Shown here: in pieces, positions 31,602 to 39,375 of the stretch
How the letters are laid out: the number at the start of each line of letters is the position of its first letter
Position numbering within the stretch: position 1 is the stretch's first letter
DNA from: Deltaproteobacteria bacterium
Lineage (GTDB): Bacteria; Desulfobacterota; Binatia; UBA12015
DNA length: 50,974 bases
Assembly: GCA_016874795.1 (NCBI GenBank)
Contig: VGTG01000018.1
Coordinates: 1-50,974 of the forward strand
Reading direction: 5' to 3'
Position numbers and translations under genes: made by a program
Notes under the pieces: model-generated
Databases searched by the model: none
Told to the model about the DNA's origin: nothing
Seen by the model: the letters and a program-made list of their open reading frames with translations, nothing else

Positions 31602-32521
31602 CCTTCCGCCTGGACGGCGGCCCAGACCTCGCGCAGCTCGTCGAAGAACGCGGGCACTCCCTCCGGCTTCCGCACGAACGCGAGCATCTGGAGCTGCGCC
31701 TCCGTCGCGCCGCGACGGCCGAGGTCGTGCGCTCCGGCGAGCGTGCGCGCGAGGCTCGGTCGTCCGTCGGCGCCCCGCTCGCGCTCGAGGGTCGCGCGGA
31801 CGCGGAGCTTCTCCGGATCTCGTCCCGCCTCCGACCACGCTTGCTTGACGCGGGCGACGCCGGCGGTCAGCCCGTCGAGAGTCTCGTTCATGATCGGGAT
31901 CCAGCCGTCGCCGAGGCGTGTCAGGCGATCGAGGTTGCGCTTCGTCAGCGTCCCCGAGAACCAGATCGGCACGCCGCCCGGCTGCACCGGCTTCGGCTCG
32001 GACCAGATCTTCTCGAGGGTGACTGTCGGCGACGTGAAGTGCGTCGGGCTCTCGCCCCACAGCGCGCGACACGCCGCGATCGCGTCGTTCAGGAGCTGGC
32101 CGCGCTGCTCGTAATCGGCACCGACGGCGTCGAACTCCTCCTTCTGCCACCCGGTGCCGACGCCGAGGTCCAGGCGGCCGCGCGACAGAACGTCGAGCGT
32201 CGCCGCGACCTTCGCGAGAAGCGCCGCCGGGCGAAGCGGCGCGATCAGGATTCCCGTCGCGAGGCGCACGTGCTCCGTCGCACCCGCGATCGCCGCGAGG
32301 ACCGTCATCGGCTCGAGCCACGGCACGTCGATCGGCAGCGGGAACTCGCCCCACTCGTAGCGCTGCGTCTGGTCGCTCATCACGACGTGATCGGGAACGA
32401 CGACGGAGCCGACGCCCGCTCGCTCCGCCATGCGCGCGAGCTCGATGACCTCGTGCAGCCGATCGACGGGAAAGAAGCGTCCGTAGCTCGGAATGGTCAG
32501 CGTGAGCGTGGGTGTCGACAT
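31598..32521 (-). CDS. LLM-class F420-dependent oxidoreductase
   Basis: This 307-residue luciferase-like TIM barrel has TIPSYGRFFPVDRLHEVI, VVPDHVVMSDQ, RLATGILIAPLRPAALLAKVAATLDVLSRGRLDLGVGTGWQKEEF and GGVPIWFSGTL. These are hallmarks of F420-dependent LLM oxidoreductases, which use reduced deazaflavin to reduce or oxidise organic substrates. GGAGG lies nine bases before the ATG at 32521. It is the first gene of a two-gene unit with the MFS transporter. Steroid or terpenoid clusters often contain such enzymes, but the substrate is not shown. Confidence 0.9.
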   Translation of the reverse strand: MSTPTLTLTIPSYGRFFPVDRLHEVIELARMAERAGVGSVVVPDHVVMSDQTQRYEWGEFPLPIDVPWLEPMTVLAAIAGATEHVRLATGILIAPLRPAALLAKVAATLDVLSRGRLDLGVGTGWQKEEFDAVGADYEQRGQLLNDAIAACRALWGESPTHFTSPTVTLEKIWSEPKPVQPGGVPIWFSGTLTKRNLDRLTRLGDGWIPIMNETLDGLTAGVARVKQAWSEAGRDPEKLRVRATLERERGADGRPSLARTLAGAHDLGRRGATEAQLQMLAFVRKPEGVPAFFDELREVWAAVQAEG

Positions 32522-32607
32522 CGTCTCGATCCTCCGGTGCGATCCCTCTCGAGTCAAAGCACGAGGCGGGGTCGACAGAAGGGCTCGCCAGGGCATATCT
32601 GGGCTTC

Positions 32608-33621
32608 GTGCGCCGTCGCAAATGGACCCTCTGGCTCCTTCGGACGCCGCTTCTCGCGCCGCTCGCGGCTCTGGTCGTGGCGAGCTGCGGCTCGAGCGGC
32701 GACTCCGGCGAGGACGCGCCGGAGCCGGGCTGGTCCGACCTCGCCTCCCTTCCGCTCGGCGTCCGGCAGGAGCATCCCACGATCGCCCTCGCCGGCGAGG
32801 TCGTCGTGATCGGCGGGCTCGACGGCGCCGTGAACGTCCTCGATACGATGGAAGCGTACGACCCCGCGGCCGACGCGTGGCGCACGGACGTCGCGCGACT
32901 TCCCGCGGAGATGCATCACGCGAACGCCGCCGTCGTCGGCGAGCGGCTCTGGATCACGGGCTTTCTCGAGGATCTCGCCTTCGCGCCGAACGGCGGCGTC
33001 TTCTCCTACGATCCCGAAGTGGATCGCTGGGACGAAAGTGCAACGATGCCCGCGGGCACCGAGCGCGGCGCTTCCGCGGTCGGCGTCCTCGGCGAGCGCA
33101 TCCTCGTCGCCGGCGGCCTCCGCGGCGGAACCGTCGCCGACTTCTCCGCGTTCGATCCCGCGAGCGACACGTGGGAGCCGCTCGCAGATTTGCCGGAGCC
33201 GCGCGATCACGCGGGTGCGGGCGTCGTCGACGGAATCTTCTACGTGCTCGGCGGCCGCGCGAACGGGATCACGAGCCGCTCCGCGGCGGTGTTCGCCTGG
33301 GATCCCGAGACGCGTGCGTGGTCGCGACGCGCCGACATGCCGACCGCGCGCGGCGGCGTCGCGAGCGCCGTGCTGAACGGACGGATCTACGTCTTCGGCG
33401 GCGAGGGCAACCGCACACCGCCCGTCACGACCGGCGTGTTCCCGCAGGTCGAGGTCTACGATCCGGCTTCGGACTCGTGGGAGTCGCTTCCGCCGATGCC
33501 GCACCCTCGACATGGCCTCGGGGCCGCGGCACTCGGCGGCCGGATCTTCCTCCCCGGCGGTGCCGATCGCGAGGGATTCGGGCCCGTGTCGCTCGTCGAT
33601 GCGCTCGTACCGGATCCTTGA
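32608..33621 (+). CDS. kelch-repeat lipoprotein
   Basis: GTG at 32608 gives a lipoprotein signal (LAPLAALVVASC, with lipobox Val-Ala-Ser-Cys). The frame is open further upstream but would overlap the divergent LLM gene. The 337-residue mature part has about six kelch repeats: GEVVVIGGLDG, YDPAADAWR, GERILVAGGLRG, FDPASDTWEPLADLP, IFYVLGGRANG, RIYVFGGEGN, VEVYDPASDSWESLPPMPHPR. These form a beta-propeller, probably anchored to the envelope. The function is unknown. Confidence 0.82.
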   Translation: MRRRKWTLWLLRTPLLAPLAALVVASCGSSGDSGEDAPEPGWSDLASLPLGVRQEHPTIALAGEVVVIGGLDGAVNVLDTMEAYDPAADAWRTDVARLPAEMHHANAAVVGERLWITGFLEDLAFAPNGGVFSYDPEVDRWDESATMPAGTERGASAVGVLGERILVAGGLRGGTVADFSAFDPASDTWEPLADLPEPRDHAGAGVVDGIFYVLGGRANGITSRSAAVFAWDPETRAWSRRADMPTARGGVASAVLNGRIYVFGGEGNRTPPVTTGVFPQVEVYDPASDSWESLPPMPHPRHGLGAAALGGRIFLPGGADREGFGPVSLVDALVPDP

Positions 33622-33676
33622 TCGGTCCGCCGACGAAGCGCCCGGGAGCCACGCGACCGGCTCCCTGGAGCGGCCC

Positions 33677-34486
33677 TTACGGGTCGCGAGGCCGATTCGT
33701 CCAGCGACGGCGGTTCGGCGACCAGAACCATCCGCCGCCGGCGAGCGTTCCGCCGTCCGTCGGGATCGTGTGTCCGGTGACGAATCGCGATCGATCCGAC
33801 GCGAGGAAGAGAACGACCTCGGCCTGGTCCTCCGGAACTCCGACGCGGCCGACGGGTGCCCAGCTCTCCCACATCTTCTCTTCTTCGGGAGCGACGCTCT
33901 TCGAGTAGTCGACCTGCGGCGTCTGCGTCAGGTCGGGCGCGATGCCGTTCACGCGAACTCCTCGCCGTCCGAGCTCGACGGCGAGACACGACGTGAAATG
34001 CACCACGGCTGCCTTGAACGCGCCGTACACGGGATCGGGCGGATACCCGCGCAAACCCTCGACCGACGACACGTTGATGATCGAGCCGCTCTTGCGCTGG
34101 ATCATGGACGGCACGAACGCGCGCGTCACCAGGAAGACGTGGTGCAGGTTGACGCGGTAGAGCGCGTCCCAGTGCTCCGGATCGGAGCGCGAGAACGGCA
34201 CCGACTCGAGGTAGTGTCCGACGTTGTTGACGAGCACGTCGACGCGCTCGTGCGCGGCGAGCACGTCCGTCGCAAGAGCCGCGACGGCCGCACCGTCGCG
34301 CACGTCGCAGGTCCACGCGCGCGCGCGGCCTCCCGCTGCCTCGACGTCGCGGACGGTCCGTGCGGCCCCGTCCGCTTCGACGTCGACGACCGCGACGTCG
34401 GCGCCGTGCGCCGCGAGCAACCTCGCGACGCCGGCGCCGATCCCGGCGGCTCCGCCGGTCACGACAGCGACCTTGCCGGCGAGCAA
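33677..34486 (-). CDS. SDR family oxidoreductase
   Basis: This 269-residue SDR has LAGKVAVVTGGAAGIGAG (coenzyme loop), NNVGHYLESVPF, NVSSVEG with the catalytic Ser, and VYGAFKAA with Tyr and Lys. The C-terminus is extended and basic (FWSPNRRRWTNRPRDP). No ATG is present; TTG at 34486 best fits the conserved beginning, directly after multi-hairpin element copy B. It lies downstream of the amidohydrolase gene. Substrate is unknown. The NNVG instead of NNAG is a minor change. Confidence 0.83.
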   Translation of the reverse strand: MLAGKVAVVTGGAAGIGAGVARLLAAHGADVAVVDVEADGAARTVRDVEAAGGRARAWTCDVRDGAAVAALATDVLAAHERVDVLVNNVGHYLESVPFSRSDPEHWDALYRVNLHHVFLVTRAFVPSMIQRKSGSIINVSSVEGLRGYPPDPVYGAFKAAVVHFTSCLAVELGRRGVRVNGIAPDLTQTPQVDYSKSVAPEEEKMWESWAPVGRVGVPEDQAEVVLFLASDRSRFVTGHTIPTDGGTLAGGGWFWSPNRRRWTNRPRDP

Positions 34487-34492
34487 TTCGAC

Positions 34493-34588
34493 GCGAGGGG
34501 CGCCGCCCCTCGCCCCCAGCGGGCGCAGCCCGCCGGGGCCCCCACTCCCCGCTCGCTTTCGCTCGGTCGCGCGCTGCGCGCGCGGAGG
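34493..34588 (-). repeat. multi-hairpin element, copy B
   Basis: Stem 1 is GCGAGGGGC with loop GCC, stem 2 GCGGGC with loop GCA, and stem 3 CGCGCGC with loop TGC, in the same order as copies A and C. Relative to copy A, stem 1 has an A-T pair changed to C-G and stem 2 has several paired changes, so the pairing is preserved. It fills the gap between the amidohydrolase stop (34615) and the TTG start of the SDR (34486). Confidence 0.78.
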
Positions 34589-34614
34589 GTTCGCGCTTCG
34601 AGTCACACCGAAGT

Positions 34615-35727
34615 CTACGCCGGGAGCGGGAGCTTGTAGAGACGCGCCGCGTTCCGCGAGAAGAGGTACGGCTTGATCTCCTCCGTGAGATCGGGGCGCT
34701 CCTCGAGCATCTTGACGCTCTTCGGGAACGAGCAGTCCCAGTGGTAGTAGTCCGACGAGTAGCAGACGATCTCCGGGCTCACCGCGGACGCGAGATACGG
34801 GATCATGCTCTCTTCCGGCTCGGTCGTGAGGTAGCCCTTCCCCGCGAAGTAGGACGACGGCTTCCGATCGATCGCCGGCGCCTGCTCGGGAATGTGCTCC
34901 CAGTGCTCGTCGAGGCGCTCGAGCCAGAACGGCAGCCAGCCGATCGCCGCCTCCATGAAGCCGACGCGGAGGTTCGGGAACTTCGCCCAGATTCCGCCGA
35001 CGGTGAAGTTGTAGACCGCGTGCATCGCTCCGACCGGATGCGTGATCGCGTGGATCGCGAGCCGTGTGTCGAAGCGATCTATGACGAACTTCTGCTGCCC
35101 GGGCGCCTGCCCGCCGCCGTGCGTGCAGACGGCGGTGTCGAGACGCTGCGCCGTCTCCCACACGATGTCGAAGCTCGGATCGTCGAGGTTCTTCTCGCGG
35201 ATGTGCGTCGCGGTGACCATGCCGACGAACACGTTGCCGTGCTCGGACATGCAGCGCTCGAGCTCCTCCGCCGCGAGGCTCGGATCGATCATCGGAAGCT
35301 TCGCGACGAGCTTGATCCGGTTCGGCGCGTGATTCGCGTACTCGGCGCGCGCGTCGTTCAGCGTGCGGCACACCGCCTGGGCGAACTTCGGATCGCCGAG
35401 CGCCCACTCCTCGCCCGACCCCGGCGGGTAGAGGACGGCGACGTCGATACCCTCTTCGTCCATGTCCTCGATGCGCGCCTTCGGATCGCTCACGCCGGGC
35501 CGCGTCTCGACGTCGAAGTCGAGCTCGCCCGCAGGACGCTCGACGCCGCGCGGATTGGTCTTGTCGACCTTCATGCCGGCGCCGGGGAGGCCCTTGTAGG
35601 TGTCCTTCATGACGGCGATGTACTCCGCCATCTGCGACTTGAACTGGTCGGGGATGCGCTTCCGCCAGCCCTTCGGCTCGCCGCCGTGGCCGTCCGCGTC
35701 GATCACGTAGTGTCCGTAGCGACCCAT
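34615..35727 (-). CDS. metal-dependent amidohydrolase (amidohydrolase_2/ACMSD type)
   Basis: This 370-residue TIM-barrel amidohydrolase has the metal motif VIDADGHGGEP (an Asp-x-Asp-x-His variant of HxH), KLPMIDPSLAAEEL, CTHGGGQAPG, AIHAITHPVGAMHAVY and YSSDYYHWDCSFP with the metal Asp. It is paralogous to the gene at 40902; both keep DADGHGG and SDYYHWD. Members decarboxylate or hydrolyse aromatic or cyclic acids. The ATG at 35727 has GGAGGAAG seven bases upstream. It lies downstream of the N-acyl-D-amino-acid-deacylase-like gene, and both may belong to the MarR-controlled unit. Confidence 0.87.
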   Translation of the reverse strand: MGRYGHYVIDADGHGGEPKGWRKRIPDQFKSQMAEYIAVMKDTYKGLPGAGMKVDKTNPRGVERPAGELDFDVETRPGVSDPKARIEDMDEEGIDVAVLYPPGSGEEWALGDPKFAQAVCRTLNDARAEYANHAPNRIKLVAKLPMIDPSLAAEELERCMSEHGNVFVGMVTATHIREKNLDDPSFDIVWETAQRLDTAVCTHGGGQAPGQQKFVIDRFDTRLAIHAITHPVGAMHAVYNFTVGGIWAKFPNLRVGFMEAAIGWLPFWLERLDEHWEHIPEQAPAIDRKPSSYFAGKGYLTTEPEESMIPYLASAVSPEIVCYSSDYYHWDCSFPKSVKMLEERPDLTEEIKPYLFSRNAARLYKLPLPA

Positions 35728-35801
35728 GTTTCTTCCTCCGATGGTTGTGCCTGCGAAGAGGCGTGTCCGAGACAGAGCGAGTGAGCGAAGGTGGAAGGTG
35801 T

Positions 35802-37526
35802 TCAGCCGGCGGGACGCACGATCGTCCCCGGCAGCGCGCCGGTGATCTCGCCGTCCAGCACGATCGGCTCGCCGTTGACGATCGTCGCGTGAATGCCCGT
35901 CGGGCGTGATTGGAAGCGAGGCTCGCCGCCGGGAAGGTCGTGCACGAGGCGCTTCGTGCCGGGTCCGATCGCGGCGGGATCGAAGATCATCACGTCGGCC
36001 GCGTACCCGGGAAGGAGCGTGCCGCGATCGCCGAAGCCCGCCATCGACGCGGGGACCTGCGTGAGCTGGCGGATGCCCTCCTCGAGGGTCCAGTCGCGCC
36101 GCTCCGAGACCCAGAAGCGCAGGAAGTAGCTCGACCAGTCGGCGCCGTCGTCGCGGTCGAAGTGCGCGCCGCCGTCGGAGACGCCCATCAGCATCGCGGG
36201 GTGCTTCATCGACTCGCGCACGGCCGCTTCCCACGCGTCCGACTTGTCCTCCCAGCGGAACTTCGTCTGGAGGTTCTCCGAGACCGCGAGGTCGAGCATC
36301 ACGTCTGCGGGCTTCTTTCCGAGCTCGCGGGCGACGTCGGCGATCGTGCGACGCACGAAGCGCGCGTGGCGCTCGTCCGCGACCTCCTCGACGAAGGTCA
36401 CGTCCCAGCGCGGCGGCGGCATCGTCGAGCCCTTGTCCGGATCCCGGTTCGGGTTCTCGACGGCGTCGCGCATGCGCTCGCGATAAGACGCATCGCGAAG
36501 CCGCGCCATCTTCTCCTCGTGCGAGAGACCCATCACGGCGTGCCACGCCGGAACGCCGGCATAGAGCGGCGTGCCGCGCTCGAAGTCGATCGGGCGGTCG
36601 AAGGGATGGTTCCGCAGGAGCGAGAACACGGCGGCGCCGCGCGCGCTCGCGCGCTCGAGGAACGCGACTGCCTCCTCCCAGCCGGCTCCCGGGACGTCGA
36701 CCTTGTTCCGCCCGCCGAGGCCCTGGATGACGATCGGGAGTCGGCTCTCCTCGCCGAGGCGGATCAGGAGATCCTCGTCGGCGCGATCGAGGCCACCGAC
36801 GACGCTCTTCGGAAGGTAGGAGATGCTGCCGCGGCCCGAGCGTCCCGCTTCCGCGACGAGGACCTGCAGCTCCTCGAGCGTCGCGAAGCGGCTCGGCACC
36901 GGACGGTCGTCGCCGTCGACCTGGGTCGGTGCGTGCGAAGAGGAGAACCCCGAAGCACCCGCGGCCATCGCCTCGCGCACGAGGCGGCGCATCTCCGCGA
37001 TCTCGCCCTCGGTCGCCTCCCGCTCCGAGCCTTCCGGGCCCATCACGAAGCGCCGCAGGCTCGAGTGGCCGATGTACGAGGCCATGTTGACGCCGAGCTT
37101 GCCGCGGCGTGCGGCAAGGAACTCGCCGAAGGTCTCGAAGTCCCACTCGACGCCGTCGAGGGCGACCGGCGACATGCCCTCGACCTTCGCGAAGAGCGCC
37201 TTCACGTACGGACGGTCGGCGACGCGCGCCGGAGCGATCGAGAAGCCACAGTTGCCGACGAGGACCGTCGTCACGCCGTGGTAGCAGGACGACGTCGCGT
37301 ACGGATCGAACGTGAGCTGCGGGTCGTAGTGCGTGTGCGCGTCGACGATTCCCGGTGCGACGACGAGGCCGTCCGCTTCGATCACGCGCGCGCCGCCGAT
37401 CGCGCCGCGCAGGTGACCGACCTCCGCGATCCGGCCGTCCTTCACGCCGACGTCGGCGCGTCTCCGCGCGAGACCGGTGCCGTCGACGACGATGCCGCCG
37501 CGGATGACGAGGTCGTACGAGCTCAT
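35802..37526 (-). CDS. N-acyl-D-amino-acid deacylase / D-aminoacylase-type amidohydrolase
   Basis: This 574-residue amidohydrolase_3-like enzyme has SSYDLVIRGGIVVDGTG, the metal-binding VDAHTHYDPQLTFDP, GVTTVLVGNCGFSIAP (with the Cys that binds zinc in D-aminoacylases), GVSDGGAHFD with the catalytic Asp, and LLPGYAADVMIFDP. These are typical of D-aminoacylases, but many environmental homologues act on other amides or lactams. The ATG overlaps the MarR stop (ATGA) and is preceded by element copy C. Autoregulation by MarR is likely. Confidence 0.87.
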   Translation of the reverse strand: MSSYDLVIRGGIVVDGTGLARRRADVGVKDGRIAEVGHLRGAIGGARVIEADGLVVAPGIVDAHTHYDPQLTFDPYATSSCYHGVTTVLVGNCGFSIAPARVADRPYVKALFAKVEGMSPVALDGVEWDFETFGEFLAARRGKLGVNMASYIGHSSLRRFVMGPEGSEREATEGEIAEMRRLVREAMAAGASGFSSSHAPTQVDGDDRPVPSRFATLEELQVLVAEAGRSGRGSISYLPKSVVGGLDRADEDLLIRLGEESRLPIVIQGLGGRNKVDVPGAGWEEAVAFLERASARGAAVFSLLRNHPFDRPIDFERGTPLYAGVPAWHAVMGLSHEEKMARLRDASYRERMRDAVENPNRDPDKGSTMPPPRWDVTFVEEVADERHARFVRRTIADVARELGKKPADVMLDLAVSENLQTKFRWEDKSDAWEAAVRESMKHPAMLMGVSDGGAHFDRDDGADWSSYFLRFWVSERRDWTLEEGIRQLTQVPASMAGFGDRGTLLPGYAADVMIFDPAAIGPGTKRLVHDLPGGEPRFQSRPTGIHATIVNGEPIVLDGEITGALPGTIVRPAG

Positions 37527-38155
37527 TCGTACAGAGAGGGGCGCCGCCCCTCTCCTCCACGCGGCGAAGCCGCGCGGAGCCTCCTCTCCCCGCTCGCTGC
37601 GCTCGGCCGCGCTCTGCGCGCGCGGATGCCATTGCGCGAGCCTCGGGCGCGCGATTCGAAGTGGCCCTCGAAGATCTCGAGCAGAGCGCGCAGGGAGCGG
37701 TCGATCTCGTCGAGCTTCTTCGTGGCGACGGTTCCGAGCAGGTCCTTCGTCGCTTCGAGGAACGAGCCGAACGCCTGCTCCTGCACGCGCTGCCCCGCCT
37801 TCGTGAGCGCGACGAGCGAGCCGCGGCCGTCGCTCGGATCCGGCGAGCGCGCGACGAGGCCGAGGCTCTCGAGGCGCTTCAGCATCTTCGTCATGCCGCC
37901 CGAAGAGCGCTGCAGCGCGCTGTACAGCTTGCTCGGCGAGGTCCGGTACGGCGGCCCGACGCGGCGGAGCGCGGCGAGGACGCTGTAGTCCGCGGGCGTC
38001 AGGTCGAACGGAGCGAGCGTCTCGGTCTGGAACGCCTCGATCAGGAGCGCGAGCCGCGCGAGGCGCACGAGCGGCGGGAGCGTCCCGAGGTCCGCGTCCG
38101 GGTGCTCGCGCGCCCAGCCCGCCTCCAGCTCCGCGATCCAGTCCGCCGGTCCCAT
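37523..38155 (-). CDS. MarR-family regulator with element-encoded C-terminal tail
   Basis: This 210-residue protein has a winged-helix MarR core: LTPADYSVLAALRR, the recognition region SPSKLYSALQRSSGGMTKMLKRLESLGLV, and the wing PSDGRGSLVALTKAGQ. The core ends near residue 165; the rest is an Arg/Ser/Ala-rich tail written by multi-hairpin element C. Typical MarR proteins have about 150 residues. The stop overlaps the amidohydrolase start (ATGA). A palindrome in the promoter spacer suggests autoregulation. The effector could be a substrate of the two amidohydrolases. Confidence 0.88.
   Translation of the reverse strand: MGPADWIAELEAGWAREHPDADLGTLPPLVRLARLALLIEAFQTETLAPFDLTPADYSVLAALRRVGPPYRTSPSKLYSALQRSSGGMTKMLKRLESLGLVARSPDPSDGRGSLVALTKAGQRVQEQAFGSFLEATKDLLGTVATKKLDEIDRSLRALLEIFEGHFESRARGSRNGIRARRARPSAASGERRLRAASPRGGEGRRPSLYE
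37531..37625 (-). repeat. multi-hairpin element, copy C (partly coding)
   Basis: Almost the same as copy A: stem GAGAGGGGC with loop GCC (37533-37553), stem CGCGGC with loop GAA, and a GCGCGCGG-type 3' arm with one mismatch in the 5' arm. It lies inside the 3' end of the marR frame and ends five bases before the deacylase start at 37526, so it is translated as the last roughly 32 residues of MarR. Confidence 0.8.
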
Positions 38156-38166
38156 CGCCGGTGCCG

Positions 38167-38196
38167 GATATATCTTTCTCGAAAGCTTTCTGTCAA
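38167..38196 (-). promoter_or_regulatory. marR promoter with internal palindrome
   Basis: On the minus strand, TTGACA (38191-38196), then 18 bases, then TATATC (38167-38172). The spacer contains the perfect palindrome GAAAGCTTTC (38181-38190) and a second inverted CTTTC-TC-GAAAG (38174-38185). The marR ATG at 38155 lies about 12 bases after the -10 box, so the mRNA would have almost no leader. The palindromes are good MarR-operator candidates. Confidence 0.65.
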
Positions 38197-38214
38197 GAGG
38201 GACCTCTGCGGGCC

Positions 38215-38550
38215 TCGAAGGCTCGAGGCGAGATCACGAGCCGGCGCGCACGTGATCCAAGAGCCGGAGAGCTCGTGTCCCGCCCACGCGAGAGCGGCGA
38301 GCAGAACCGAAGCCGCCGCGACGTGCACCCAGATCGTCGCGCGGCGCGCGAGCGCGCGGAGCGGGGCGCAGGCCGCCTCCGATCATTGCCGAGGCGGATT
38401 CGAACCCTTGCGAGCCGCCGAGGCCGACGGTCGCGATCGCCGCCAGGATCCGTCCGGGAAGCTGCTCGATCGGAATGCGCGCGTCCGCGTGGTACGGCGA
38501 GATGAAGAGCTCCGACGTCGACGGCCGGAGCGACCGCGTCACGCTTCTGG
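38215..38550 (-). pseudogene. decayed partial copy of the clc gene
   Basis: Minus-strand codons TRSLRPSTSELFISPYHAD, IPIEQLPGRILAAIATVGLGG and SQGFESASAMI match the intact ClC protein at 39628-40863 almost residue for residue. They are followed, in another frame after a junction near 38375-38381, by HVAAASVLLAALAWAGHELSG and SWIT from much later in the same protein. About 340 bases of the intact gene are missing between the two blocks. The 5' and 3' ends of the gene are also gone. It begins right after the nucleotidyltransferase stop. The 405-base gap (38156-38560) holds this remnant and the marR promoter. Confidence 0.85.
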
Positions 38551-38560
38551 CGCGGATCTC

Positions 38561-38911
38561 TCAGCCGAGCGGGATCTCGATCGCCTCAGTGAGGACGTGC
38601 GCGAAGAACGGCCGCTCGCGCGCCTGCTCCAGCTCGGCGGGGGTGCACGCGACGACCTCGATCGGGGTCTGCAGGTCGAGCTCCCAGACGATCTCGCGAA
38701 TGGCGCGCTCGCGCAGGCGTGGCGTCTCGGTGAAGTCGCCGACGACGATCAGGTCGAGGTCGCTCGCCGCGTGCATGTCGCCGCGCGCGTAGCTGCCGAA
38801 GGCGAGCACGCGGCGGACGGGGAGGCGCCGATGCAGCTCGGCAACGAGCTGGGTCAGATCGCGCCCTGCGTTTTCACGTGCGCGATCACTCGCGCGGCGA
38901 GGTCCATGCAT
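38561..38911 (-). CDS. minimal nucleotidyltransferase (MNT antitoxin of HEPN pair)
   Basis: This 116-residue minimal nucleotidyltransferase has the GSYARGDMHAASDLDL metal site (GS-x10-DxD), a third acidic residue in PIEVVAC, and a conserved C-terminal FFAHVLTEAIEI. Such domains pair with HEPN proteins in type VII toxin-antitoxin systems and AMPylate the toxin. The ATG at 38911 overlaps the 3' end of the HEPN gene by 58 bases; a shorter start around LTQLVAELHRR is possible. Unlike the module at 9281, here the HEPN gene comes first and there is no fused DNA-binding domain. Confidence 0.82.
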   Translation of the reverse strand: MHGPRRASDRARENAGRDLTQLVAELHRRLPVRRVLAFGSYARGDMHAASDLDLIVVGDFTETPRLRERAIREIVWELDLQTPIEVVACTPAELEQARERPFFAHVLTEAIEIPLG

Positions 38912-39264
38912 TCTCTCGAGTCCTCGGGGCCGTAGAACTCACCCGGCGTCGTCTCTTCGAGACCGTTCGGATAGCGGCTCGGGATGTACACCTCGTCGAG
39001 CCGCTTCGCGCCGGCGAGCTCGGCGAACGTCGGATCGTGTGAGCCAGCGTCGCGCAGCAGCTTCTGGATCGAGTGGCCGAGCACGGGTCGCTCGCCAGTG
39101 CCGTAGAGAAACGCCTTGATCGCCTTCTCGGCGGCCTGCTGCGAGAGGAAGCACGCCCACTCGTCGAAGCCGGCGAGCGAGTTCGCCCGCGCTGCGGCCA
39201 GGTCGCGCTCCGCCTGGCGCAACCAACGCTCTTGCTCCGCGCGGTTCTGGTCGCGCTCGCTCAC
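38854..39264 (-). CDS. HEPN domain protein (toxin partner)
   Basis: This 136-residue helical HEPN protein has WLRQAERDLAAARANSLAGFDEWACFLSQQAAEKAIKAFLY, GHSIQKLL, and YIPSRYPNGLEETTPGEFYGPED. The last is the PF05168-type HEPN C-terminal signature. RYPNGL contains Arg but not the His of RX4-6H RNases, so catalytic activity is uncertain. GTG at 39264 lies inside the loop of a perfect 8-bp inverted repeat and lacks a ribosome site. It is co-transcribed with the nucleotidyltransferase downstream. Confidence 0.82.
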   Translation of the reverse strand: MSERDQNRAEQERWLRQAERDLAAARANSLAGFDEWACFLSQQAAEKAIKAFLYGTGERPVLGHSIQKLLRDAGSHDPTFAELAGAKRLDEVYIPSRYPNGLEETTPGEFYGPEDSRECMDLAARVIAHVKTQGAI

Positions 39265-39275
39265 GTGGCGAGCGC
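39253..39275 (-). promoter_or_regulatory. inverted repeat around the HEPN start codon
   Basis: GCGCTCGC (39253-39260) and GCGAGCGC (39268-39275) form a perfect 8-bp stem. The seven-base loop contains the GTG start codon of the HEPN gene. This could be an operator for the antitoxin or an mRNA hairpin controlling initiation. Confidence 0.5.
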
Positions 39276-39375
39276 TAACACGTGCGCTCCTTCGTGGCCA
39301 TCATGCGGCGCTGCGGGCGCATGAGGCGCGCCCACGCTCTCGCATCCAAGGGAAACGACGCCGCGACGTTCGAGC

